Shown: piece after piece, positions 17,044-24,059 of the stretch
How positions within the stretch are numbered: position 1 is the stretch's first letter
Layout of the letters: each line of letters starts with the position of its first letter
Source: Peristeroidobacter soli
GTDB taxonomy: Bacteria; Pseudomonadota; Gammaproteobacteria; Steroidobacterales; Steroidobacteraceae
Direction: 5' to 3'
NCBI RefSeq assembly: GCF_004138485.1
Contig: NZ_RYEV01000003.1
Span: 1,178,001-1,242,000 of the forward strand
Length of the DNA: 64,000 bases
Position numbers and translations under genes: made by a program
The notes under the pieces: generated by a model
Told to the model about the DNA's origin: nothing
The model's database searches: none
Seen by the model: only the letters and a program-made list of their open reading frames with translations

Positions 17044-17130
17044 CCACGCCAGATACTTCGCAGGAACTCCGCGACGCTCCAGTCATTGAATTGCCAAAGG
17101 CAAATTCATCGACGAACACAGGAGCGAGCC

Positions 17131-17496
17131 ATGCCGACTGCGAGCGGACACACCAAAGCGATTCGGGCCAAGAAGGTCATCGGGACCACGGTCAAAGATC
17201 CCTCCGGCAAGAAGATCGGTGAGATCGAGGACGTGGTGCTGGACAAGACTTCGAACAACATCATGTTCGCGGCGGTCAGCTTCGGCGGCCTGCTCGGCAT
17301 GAATGAAAAGTATCACCCCATTCCGTGGAACATGCTGAAGTACGAAGAGGACGAGAGCGGTTACGTGGTGAATATCACCAAGGAACAATTGCAGGCCGCG
17401 CCGGCGGACTCCATCGCGGAGTTGACCAGGGACGACGGCCTGGCCTATCGGGATCGAGCCTTCGACTACTACCGTTCACCCCGCTACTGGGAATAG
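17131..17496 (+). CDS. PRC-barrel domain protein
   Basis: The 121-residue protein contains one PRC-barrel: KVIGTTVKDPSGKKIGEIED, VVLDKTSNNIMFAAVSFGG, HPIPWNMLKY and GYVVNITKEQLQAAP, with a tail rich in Asp, Arg and Tyr. Such small cytoplasmic proteins are common near stress genes in Proteobacteria and have no defined enzyme activity; the domain otherwise occurs in RimM and photosynthetic reaction centre H subunits. ATG 17131 has AGGAG six bases upstream; the longer frame from 16909 lacks similarity. A strong terminator (17605-17644) separates it from the glucan locus. Confidence 0.82.
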   Translation: MPTASGHTKAIRAKKVIGTTVKDPSGKKIGEIEDVVLDKTSNNIMFAAVSFGGLLGMNEKYHPIPWNMLKYEEDESGYVVNITKEQLQAAPADSIAELTRDDGLAYRDRAFDYYRSPRYWE

Positions 17497-17576
17497 TTTG
17501 CTCCCATTCGGGTGGCGACCGTAAGGTCAGAATAGGATAGGAGTCCGAAGGTTTGAGGCTGGCGATGGATAGCGAA

Positions 17577-17608
17577 TCGCCAGATACGCGAGTCGCCAGA
17601 TACGCGAG
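17577..17608. repeat. 16-bp tandem duplication
   Basis: TCGCCAGATACGCGAG occurs twice head to tail (17577-17592, 17593-17608), running into the 5' arm of the terminator stem. Confidence 0.85.
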
Positions 17609-17644
17609 CGACCCCCGACTGCGGTGGGTCGCTCGGTTTATTTT
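17605..17644 (+). terminator. Rho-independent terminator after PRC-barrel gene
   Basis: CGAGCGACCC (17605-17614) pairs with GGGTCGCTCG (17626-17635) around an 11-base loop, followed by GTTTATTTT. It insulates the glucan locus promoter that begins six bases later. Confidence 0.8.
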
Positions 17645-17649
17645 GGGAT

Positions 17650-17699
17650 ATGAATACGTATGCAGCCTGTCGAGATCGGGCAGGGCCTGCGGGTAATCT
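17650..17699 (+). promoter_or_regulatory. LacI-type operator and promoter for the GH13 glucosidase
   Basis: ATGAATACGTATGCA (17650-17664) is a near-palindrome centred on ACGT, and identical copies occur at 21472 and 23955. Five bases later lies TCGAGA (17670), then 18 bases, then TAATCT (17694-17699). The same operator-5-hexamer-18-hexamer spacing recurs at all three sites. LacI-family regulators (MalR type) govern maltodextrin loci in Caulobacter and Xanthomonas; the regulator gene is not in this window. Confidence 0.75.
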
Positions 17700-17731
17700 T
17701 TGCGCGTCCGGGTAACGGGGGATGCGAGACG

Positions 17732-19345
17732 ATGTCAGTACCGCCGTGGTGGCGTGGCGCGGTGATCTACGAGATCTACCCGCGCAGCTTCGTTGACAGC
17801 GACGGCGACGGGGTGGGGGACCTGCCAGGCATCGTGCAGCGGTTGGAATATGTGGCCGAGCTCGGCGTCGACGCCATCTGGATCGCGCCGTTCTTTCGTT
17901 CCCCCATGGCGGATTTTGGCTATGACGTCGCGGACTATCGCGCCGTCGATCCCTTGTTCGGCACCATGGCCGACTTCGATCGTTTGCTGGCCCGGGCGCA
18001 TCAGCTGGGCCTGAAAGTGATGATCGATCAGGTGCTCAGTCACACCTCGATCGAGCACGAGTGGTTTCGTGAGAGCCGGCAGAGCCGGGACAATCCCAAG
18101 GCCGATTGGTATGTGTGGGCCGATCCGAAGCCGGACGGCACGCCGCCCAACAATTGGCTGTCGATTTTCGGCGGGGTCGCGTGGCGCTGGGAGCCGCGCC
18201 GTCGCCAGTACTATCTGCACAACTTTCTGTCGTCGCAGCCGGACCTGAATTTCCATCAGCCCGAGCTGCGCCGTGCGGTGCTGGAGAACGTGCGCTTCTG
18301 GCTGGACAAAGGGGTCGACGGCCTGCGGCTCGACGCCATCAATTTTTGTTTCCACGACCGCGCGCTGCGTGACAACCCGCCGAAGCCCGCGGATGGGCGG
18401 ACCACGCGCGGCTTCAGCCCGGAGAATCCGTACGCTTATCAATATCACCGCTACGACAACACACAGCCCGAGAACCTGCAGTTTCTGTCCGAGCTGCGCG
18501 CGCTGCTGGATGAATATCCGCATGCGGCGACCCTGGCGGAAATTTCTTCCGAGGATTCGATCGCGACCACGGCGGAATACACGACTGGCGACCGCCTGCA
18601 CATGGGCTACAGTTTCGAACTGCTGTCCGAGGAATATTCGGCGCGACACATTCGTACGGTGGTCGAAGGGTTCGAAGCCAAGCTGACCGAGGGCTGGCCG
18701 TGCTGGGCCTTCTCGAATCACGACGTGCGACGGGTCGTGACCCGGTGGGGCGGCGAGCAGCCCTCGAAACATCTCGCCAACCAGCTGATAGCGTTGTTGT
18801 GCTCGCTGCGCGGCTCCGTTTGTTTGTATCAGGGTGAGGAGCTGGGATTGAGCGAGGCGGTGGTGCCGTTCGAGTCGTTGCGCGATCCGTATGGCATCGC
18901 GTTCTGGCCGAATTTCAAAGGACGCGACGGCTGTCGTACGCCGATGCCGTGGAATGGCGGTGAGCATGCCGGCTTCAGTTCGGCACGGCCGTGGCTGCCA
19001 GTTCCGACGGAGCATCGGGCGTTGAACATCGAGGCGCAGCTTGCCGACCGGCACTCGGTGCTGAGCGCGACGCGCGCCTTTCTGCAATGGCGTCGGCGCC
19101 TGCCGGCGCTGCGGTGGGGTGATATCGAGTTCGTCGACGTGCCGGAACCGCTGCTGGCATTTACACGCAGCCACGGCGATTCGCGCGTGTTCGCGGCCTT
19201 CAACCTGTCGTCGGAAACAATTCAGACGGCCGTGAAGTTACCTCCGGGCACCGAGCAGATCGAAAGCGTCGGCGTTCTGGCCGGCGAGCTGCGCGATGAT
19301 CGTTTGACCTTGCCCGGGCACGGCGTCGTGTTCGGTCGCTTCTGA
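17732..19345 (+). CDS. GH13 alpha-glucosidase (oligo-1,6/alpha-1,4 type)
   Basis: The 537-residue protein starts directly with WWRGAVIYEIYPRSFVDSDG, so it is cytoplasmic. Conserved GH13 regions are present: nucleophile Asp201 in GLRLDAINF, acid/base Glu270 in TLAEISSED, and Asp331 in FSNHDVRRV. It is typical of alpha-glucosidases that split maltose and short maltodextrins to glucose. ATG 17732 with an upstream GGGGGA is preferred because the promoter -10 ends at 17699; the frame also opens at 17660, inside the operator, which would precede the transcript. First gene of the LacI-operator regulon here. Confidence 0.9.
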   Translation: MSVPPWWRGAVIYEIYPRSFVDSDGDGVGDLPGIVQRLEYVAELGVDAIWIAPFFRSPMADFGYDVADYRAVDPLFGTMADFDRLLARAHQLGLKVMIDQVLSHTSIEHEWFRESRQSRDNPKADWYVWADPKPDGTPPNNWLSIFGGVAWRWEPRRRQYYLHNFLSSQPDLNFHQPELRRAVLENVRFWLDKGVDGLRLDAINFCFHDRALRDNPPKPADGRTTRGFSPENPYAYQYHRYDNTQPENLQFLSELRALLDEYPHAATLAEISSEDSIATTAEYTTGDRLHMGYSFELLSEEYSARHIRTVVEGFEAKLTEGWPCWAFSNHDVRRVVTRWGGEQPSKHLANQLIALLCSLRGSVCLYQGEELGLSEAVVPFESLRDPYGIAFWPNFKGRDGCRTPMPWNGGEHAGFSSARPWLPVPTEHRALNIEAQLADRHSVLSATRAFLQWRRRLPALRWGDIEFVDVPEPLLAFTRSHGDSRVFAAFNLSSETIQTAVKLPPGTEQIESVGVLAGELRDDRLTLPGHGVVFGRF

Positions 19346-19410
19346 ATAGCTCGGCATGGTTGATCACGAGCGCGGACATTGGCCTGTGCGCTTCGAATGG
19401 GGGAAGCAAG

Positions 19411-21450
19411 ATGATGGGAAGATGCGCAACCGCGCTACTGATGGCGCTGTTGGTCGTGGTATCGCCGGCAGCATTCGCAGCCGCAGTTGCATCGCAAGCC
19501 TCGCCGGGCGGCGTGCTGAAAGTCGAAGTTTCGCTGGATAATGAGGGGCACGCGCTGTACAGCGTGACCCGGCGCGGCCGCCCCGTCATCGATGCCTCGC
19601 GGCTCGGCTTCTTGTTCACGGATGCGCCGAAGTTCGAACGGAATCTCACGCTCGCCGCGCAATCGACCGATAGCCACGACGACACGTGGGAGCAGCCCTG
19701 GGGCGAGCGTCGTTATGTCCGCAATCACTACAACGAACTGCGCGTGACGCTGCAGGAGAGGATTGCTCCGGCTCGCAAGCTCGACGTGGTATTCCGTGTG
19801 TACGACGACGGGCTCGGCTTTCGCTACGAATTTCCTCAGCAGCCGGCGCTCACCACGGTCAACATCGGCGACGAGCTGACGGAGTTCGCGGTCGCGGAAC
19901 ATGCGATGGCGTGGTGGATTCCCGCGGGTGAATGGAATCGTTACGAATATCTGTATAACAAGACTGCGCTCGATCAGGTCGGTCAGGCGCATACGCCAAT
20001 CACGGTGCGCACCGACAGCGGGCTTCATATCGCGTTTCATGAAGCAGCGCTGGTCGACTACTCCTCGATGTGGCTGCGACGGGTCACGGGGCAGCGGTTG
20101 AAGAGCACGCTGTCGCCGTCGTCATCGGTGGCGAGAGTGTCGCGGACCGCGCCGTTCAACACGCCCTGGCGAACGATGCAGATTGCCGATAGCGCCGGCG
20201 GCCTGGTGATGTCGGATCTGATCCTGAATCTGAACGAGCCGAACCAGCTCGGCGATGTGTCGTGGGTTCACCCGTTCAAGTACGTTGGCGTGTGGTGGGG
20301 CATGCACCTGGGCACGGAAACCTGGGCGTCGGGCCCGCATCACGGCGCGACTACGGCGAACACGAAGCGCTACATCGACTTCGCCGCCAGGCACGGCTTC
20401 CGTGGCGTGCTGGTCGAAGGCTGGAACAAAGGCTGGGACGGCGACTGGTTCGCCAACGGTGCCGACTTCAGCTTCACCGAGTCGTATCCGGATTTCGATC
20501 TGGAGGCGGTGACCCGATACGCCAGGTCGAAGGGCGTGCGTTTGATCGGTCATCATGAAACGTCCGGCAACATCGCAAACTACGAGCGGCAACTCGGCGC
20601 AGCGCTGGATCTGTATGCACGCCTCGGCGTCGATAGCGTGAAGACCGGTTACGTCGCCGACGCTGGCGGCATTCAAGCCATCGGTCCCGACGGTAAGCCG
20701 CGCTTCGAATGGCACGACGGACAGGTGATGTCGCGTCATCATCTGAAAGTAGTGACCGAGGCTGCGAAGCGTCACATCGCGGTGAATCCGCACGAGCCCA
20801 TCAAGGACACTGGCCTGCGTCGCACGTATCCGAACTGGGTCGCCCGCGAGGGTGCGCGTGGCATGGAGTACAACGCGTGGGGCGATCCGCCGAATCCCCC
20901 CGAGCATGAGCCGAATCTGGTGTTCACCCGCATGCTGGCGGGGCCCATGGATTTCACGCCGGGCGTGCTGAGCCTGGTCGGCAAGAATGGCCAACGCATT
21001 CAATCGACCATTGCCAGGCAGCTCGCGAACTACGTGGTGCTCTACAGTCCGATTCAGATGGCCGCCGATCTGCCCGAAAACTATGAAAAGCACCTGGACG
21101 CGTTCCAATTCATCAAGGACGTCCCGACGGACTGGAGCGACACGCAGGTGCTGGATGGTGAGGTCGGCGATTACGTGGCCATCGCGCGCAAGGATCGAAA
21201 CAGCAATGACTGGTATCTCGGCGCCGTCACCGATGAGCATGCGCGGCTGGTGGAGGTAACGCTGGACTTTCTCGATCAGGATCGGAGTTACACCGCGCAG
21301 ATCTATCGCGATGGCAACGACGCGGACTGGCAACGCGCGCCTTTCTCCATTGCCATCGAGAAGCGCCCGGTGAGGCGCGGCGAGAAGATGATGCTGCGAC
21401 TCGCGTCCGGCGGCGGACAAGCAATCCGATTCGTTGCCGCCAAACGCTGA
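19411..21450 (+). CDS. GH97 inverting alpha-glucosidase (SusB type)
   Basis: The 679-residue exported enzyme (signal from MMGRCATALLMALLVVVSPA, cleavage after AFA) has the GH97 layout: N-terminal beta-super-sandwich, catalytic barrel from about residue 280 (FAARHGFRGVLVEGWNKGWD), and C-terminal beta domain. Glu383 (GHHETSGN), Glu462 (NPHEPIKDTGLRRTYP) and Glu486 (GMEYN) correspond to the glutamates of the inverting SusB branch; the Glu462-Glu486 spacing of 24 equals that of SusB 508-532. It should release glucose from maltooligosaccharides in the periplasm. ATG 19411 has GGGGGAAG just upstream. It follows the GH13 gene by 65 bp in the same unit. Confidence 0.9.
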   Translation: MMGRCATALLMALLVVVSPAAFAAAVASQASPGGVLKVEVSLDNEGHALYSVTRRGRPVIDASRLGFLFTDAPKFERNLTLAAQSTDSHDDTWEQPWGERRYVRNHYNELRVTLQERIAPARKLDVVFRVYDDGLGFRYEFPQQPALTTVNIGDELTEFAVAEHAMAWWIPAGEWNRYEYLYNKTALDQVGQAHTPITVRTDSGLHIAFHEAALVDYSSMWLRRVTGQRLKSTLSPSSSVARVSRTAPFNTPWRTMQIADSAGGLVMSDLILNLNEPNQLGDVSWVHPFKYVGVWWGMHLGTETWASGPHHGATTANTKRYIDFAARHGFRGVLVEGWNKGWDGDWFANGADFSFTESYPDFDLEAVTRYARSKGVRLIGHHETSGNIANYERQLGAALDLYARLGVDSVKTGYVADAGGIQAIGPDGKPRFEWHDGQVMSRHHLKVVTEAAKRHIAVNPHEPIKDTGLRRTYPNWVAREGARGMEYNAWGDPPNPPEHEPNLVFTRMLAGPMDFTPGVLSLVGKNGQRIQSTIARQLANYVVLYSPIQMAADLPENYEKHLDAFQFIKDVPTDWSDTQVLDGEVGDYVAIARKDRNSNDWYLGAVTDEHARLVEVTLDFLDQDRSYTAQIYRDGNDADWQRAPFSIAIEKRPVRRGEKMMLRLASGGGQAIRFVAAKR

Positions 21451-21452
21451 TC

Positions 21453-21466
21453 GTTGCCTCGGCAAC
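21453..21466 (+). terminator. Short hairpin after GH97 gene
   Basis: GTTGC-CTCG-GCAAC followed by ATTTTAT. The stem is only 5-6 bp; weak terminator candidate immediately before the next operator. Confidence 0.35.
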
Positions 21467-21471
21467 ATTTT

Positions 21472-21521
21472 ATGAATACGTATGCAAAGGATTGTGGCTG
21501 CAGCTGACGCGGTCATAGGAT
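21472..21521 (+). promoter_or_regulatory. LacI-type operator and promoter for the CGTase-like amylase
   Basis: ATGAATACGTATGCA at 21472-21486, then five bases, TTGTGG (21492-21497), 18 bases and TAGGAT (21516-21521). Second of three copies with identical spacing. Confidence 0.75.
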
Positions 21522-21612
21522 CTGACGCGCCGATCATCAGCAGGGGGATACGCGATCGCATGAGCGTGATCGCGGCCTGCGCTCTTCAGCAGCAGCAATG
21601 AGGGAATATTTC

Positions 21613-23883
21613 ATGATCAGTTCACTCGTGCATCGACGGATGTCGTGGCTGGGCGCCACCGCCGTTTCTCTTGCCTGGTTCTCAGTCGCGCCGCTGCAGG
21701 CGGCCACGCCCATCACGCCGAAGGACGTCGTCTATCAGGTCATCACCGACCGCTTCGCCGACGGCAACACCGCCAACAACACACCGGCGGGCTTCGACAG
21801 TACGCTGTTCGACGATCCCGACCTGGATGGACATGGCAACGGCGACGACCTGAAGTTGTATCAGGGCGGCGACTGGCAGGGCATCATCGACAAGATTCCG
21901 TACCTGCAGGGCATGGGCGTCACCGCGGTCTGGATCTCCGCGCCTTACGAGAACCGCGATACCGAGATCCTGGATTATCAGGCCGGCGGCGGCATCGACC
22001 GATGGACCAGCTTCCACGGCTACCATGTTCGCAACTACTTCGCGACCAACAAACATTTCGGCTTGATGCAGGACTTCGAGGCCCTGAAGAACGCGTTGCA
22101 TGCCCAGGGCATGAAGCTGATCATCGATTTCGTCAGCAATCACACCAGTCGCTGGGTGAATCCCACCAACAGCAACTCCGCCGAGGATGGCCGGTTGTAC
22201 GAGCCGGACAAGAACGGCAGCGGCAACTATGTGTTCGACGCCAATGGCAATCCGCTCGACTGGAACTCGGACGGCAATCTCGAGAATCTGCTCGCCAATC
22301 CGCATAACGACGTGAATGGCTGGTTTCATGGCCTCGGCGATCGTGGCGCCGATTCGTCGCGCTTCGGCTTCCGTCACAAGGAGCTCGGCTCGCTCGCGGA
22401 CTTCTCGCAGGAGAACGCGCAGGTGGTGGCGCATCTGGAGCAGGCCGCGAAGTTCTGGAAGTCCAAGGGCATCGATGGCATGCGTCACGACGCCACGCTG
22501 CACATGAATCCGGCCTTCGTCAAAGGCTTCAAGGACGCGATCGATACCGACACCGGCGGTCCGCTGAGCCATTTCGGTGAGTTCTTCATCGGCCGGCCCG
22601 ATCCGAAGTACGACGAATATCGCACCTTCCCGGACCGCACCGGCGTCAACAACCTGGATTTCGAGTACTACCGGGCGGCCACCAATGCGTTCGGCAGTTT
22701 CTCCGAGACCATGGCGCAGTTCGGCTCGATGATGACGACGACCAGCACCGACTACATCTACGAGAACCAGGCGGTCACGTTCCTCGACAACCACGACGTG
22801 ACGCGCTTTCGTTACATCCAACCGAACGACAAGCCGTATCACGCGGCCATCGCGACGCTGATGACGTCTCGCGGTACGCCGAACATCTACTACGGCACGG
22901 AGCAGTACCTCACGTCCGCGGATGGCAGCGACATCGCCGGCCGGGTGTTCATGCAGACCGAGACGGCGTTCAACACATCGACGACGGCGTATCAGGTCAT
23001 CGGCACACTCTCGGCCTTGCGCCAGAGTAACGACGCGCTCGCCTATGGCGGCACCGAGATCCTGTACAGCACCAACGACGTGCTGGTCTACAAGCGTCAG
23101 TTCTATGACAAGCAGGTCATCGTCGCGGTGAATCGTCAACCCAGCGTGTCGGCCACGGTGCCGGCGTTGAACACGACGTTGCCGACGGGCACCTACGCGG
23201 ACGAGTTGGGTGGACTGTTGTTCTGTGGCTCGAACACGGTGACCAACGTGTCGGGTCAGAACAAGATCACCAGCTTCGGTCTGTCGGGCGGCGAAGTGTG
23301 CGTGTGGTCGTACAACCCGTCGTTGGGCACGACCATTCCTCGCATCGGCGATGTGGTGTCGACGATGGGGCGCTCGGGTAACACCGTCTACATCTACGGC
23401 ACGGGGCTGGGTGGCTCGATCACCGTGAAGTTCGACACGACCAACGCGACCGTCGTCTCCAACAGCGACACCAAGATCACGGCGACGGTGCCGGCCGTGA
23501 CGCCGGGCATCCGTAACATCACCGTCGTGAAGAGCGGCAACACCAGCAACACGTTTCGCTACGACGTGCTCTCGGACGATCAGGTGCAGGTGATCTTCAA
23601 GGTCAATGCCAGCACGGTGCCCGGCGAGAACGTGCACGTGGTTGGCAACGTACCGGAGCTGGGCAATTGGGATCCCGCCGCGGCGCCCGAGGCCATGATG
23701 AATCCGAACTATCCTGTGTGGTTCCTGCCAGTGAGCGTGCCGAAGAACACGGCGTTGCAGTTCAAGTTCATCAAGAAGAACGGCGGCACGGTGACCTGGG
23801 AGGGCGGCAGCAACCGCAGCTTCACCTCGTCATCGAGCTCGACCGGCACCTCGGATACGACGGTTTATACGTGGCAGCCTTGA
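21613..23883 (+). CDS. Secreted CGTase-like GH13 amylase with IPT and CBM20 domains
   Basis: The 756-residue protein has a signal peptide (cleavage near LQA-AT) and the five-domain layout of cyclodextrin glucanotransferases: catalytic A/B (VVYQVITDRFADGN, LKLYQGGDWQGIIDKI), C domain, an IPT/TIG domain near residues 565-650 (PRIGDVVSTMGRSGNTVYIY) and a C-terminal CBM20 starch-binding domain (VHVVGNVPELGNWDP). Catalytic residues are Asp293 (MRHDATLHM), Glu323 (FGEFF) and Asp395 (FLDNHDVTRF). The lysine usual in CGTase region II (DAVKHM) is Leu here, so plain starch hydrolysis may dominate. ATG 21613 has GAGGGAA six bases upstream. It probably starts starch degradation outside the cell. Confidence 0.88.
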   Translation: MISSLVHRRMSWLGATAVSLAWFSVAPLQAATPITPKDVVYQVITDRFADGNTANNTPAGFDSTLFDDPDLDGHGNGDDLKLYQGGDWQGIIDKIPYLQGMGVTAVWISAPYENRDTEILDYQAGGGIDRWTSFHGYHVRNYFATNKHFGLMQDFEALKNALHAQGMKLIIDFVSNHTSRWVNPTNSNSAEDGRLYEPDKNGSGNYVFDANGNPLDWNSDGNLENLLANPHNDVNGWFHGLGDRGADSSRFGFRHKELGSLADFSQENAQVVAHLEQAAKFWKSKGIDGMRHDATLHMNPAFVKGFKDAIDTDTGGPLSHFGEFFIGRPDPKYDEYRTFPDRTGVNNLDFEYYRAATNAFGSFSETMAQFGSMMTTTSTDYIYENQAVTFLDNHDVTRFRYIQPNDKPYHAAIATLMTSRGTPNIYYGTEQYLTSADGSDIAGRVFMQTETAFNTSTTAYQVIGTLSALRQSNDALAYGGTEILYSTNDVLVYKRQFYDKQVIVAVNRQPSVSATVPALNTTLPTGTYADELGGLLFCGSNTVTNVSGQNKITSFGLSGGEVCVWSYNPSLGTTIPRIGDVVSTMGRSGNTVYIYGTGLGGSITVKFDTTNATVVSNSDTKITATVPAVTPGIRNITVVKSGNTSNTFRYDVLSDDQVQVIFKVNASTVPGENVHVVGNVPELGNWDPAAAPEAMMNPNYPVWFLPVSVPKNTALQFKFIKKNGGTVTWEGGSNRSFTSSSSSTGTSDTTVYTWQP

Positions 23884-23899
23884 GATAGTCGCTGTTACT

Positions 23900-23935
23900 C
23901 GCGGCGACGGCGGTCGCGAGGCTGCCGTCGCCGCG
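23900..23935 (+). terminator. 12-bp perfect GC hairpin after the amylase
   Basis: CGCGGCGACGGC (23900-23911) pairs perfectly with GCCGTCGCCGCG (23924-23935) around a 12-base loop. No T-run follows; likely terminator or mRNA-stabilising stem just upstream of the TonB receptor operator. Confidence 0.55.
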
Positions 23936-23954
23936 TTCGATGCAAGACAAATTC

Positions 23955-24004
23955 ATGAATACGTATGCATAGAGTTGTAGGTCGCGCGGTCGCAGTCCTA
24001 CGAT
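23955..24004 (+). promoter_or_regulatory. LacI-type operator and promoter for the glucan TonB receptor
   Basis: ATGAATACGTATGCA at 23955-23969, five bases, TTGTAG (23975-23980), 18 bases, TACGAT (23999-24004). Third copy of the same architecture. Confidence 0.75.
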
Positions 24005-24059
24005 CTCAAAACAATGACTGAGGTCCGAGCGCGGACCCGTGGAATGGGGGAATCAGCAG

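Noticed and set aside
16888-17130. tRNA or other RNA gene in the gap before the PRC-barrel gene
   Set aside because: Several hairpins exist but no cloverleaf, anticodon arm or TPsiC-type GTTCRA sequence could be assembled.
17660-17731. 24-residue N-terminal extension of the GH13 glucosidase
   Set aside because: It starts inside the LacI-type operator, upstream of the predicted transcript start; similarity and a ribosome site fit ATG 17732.
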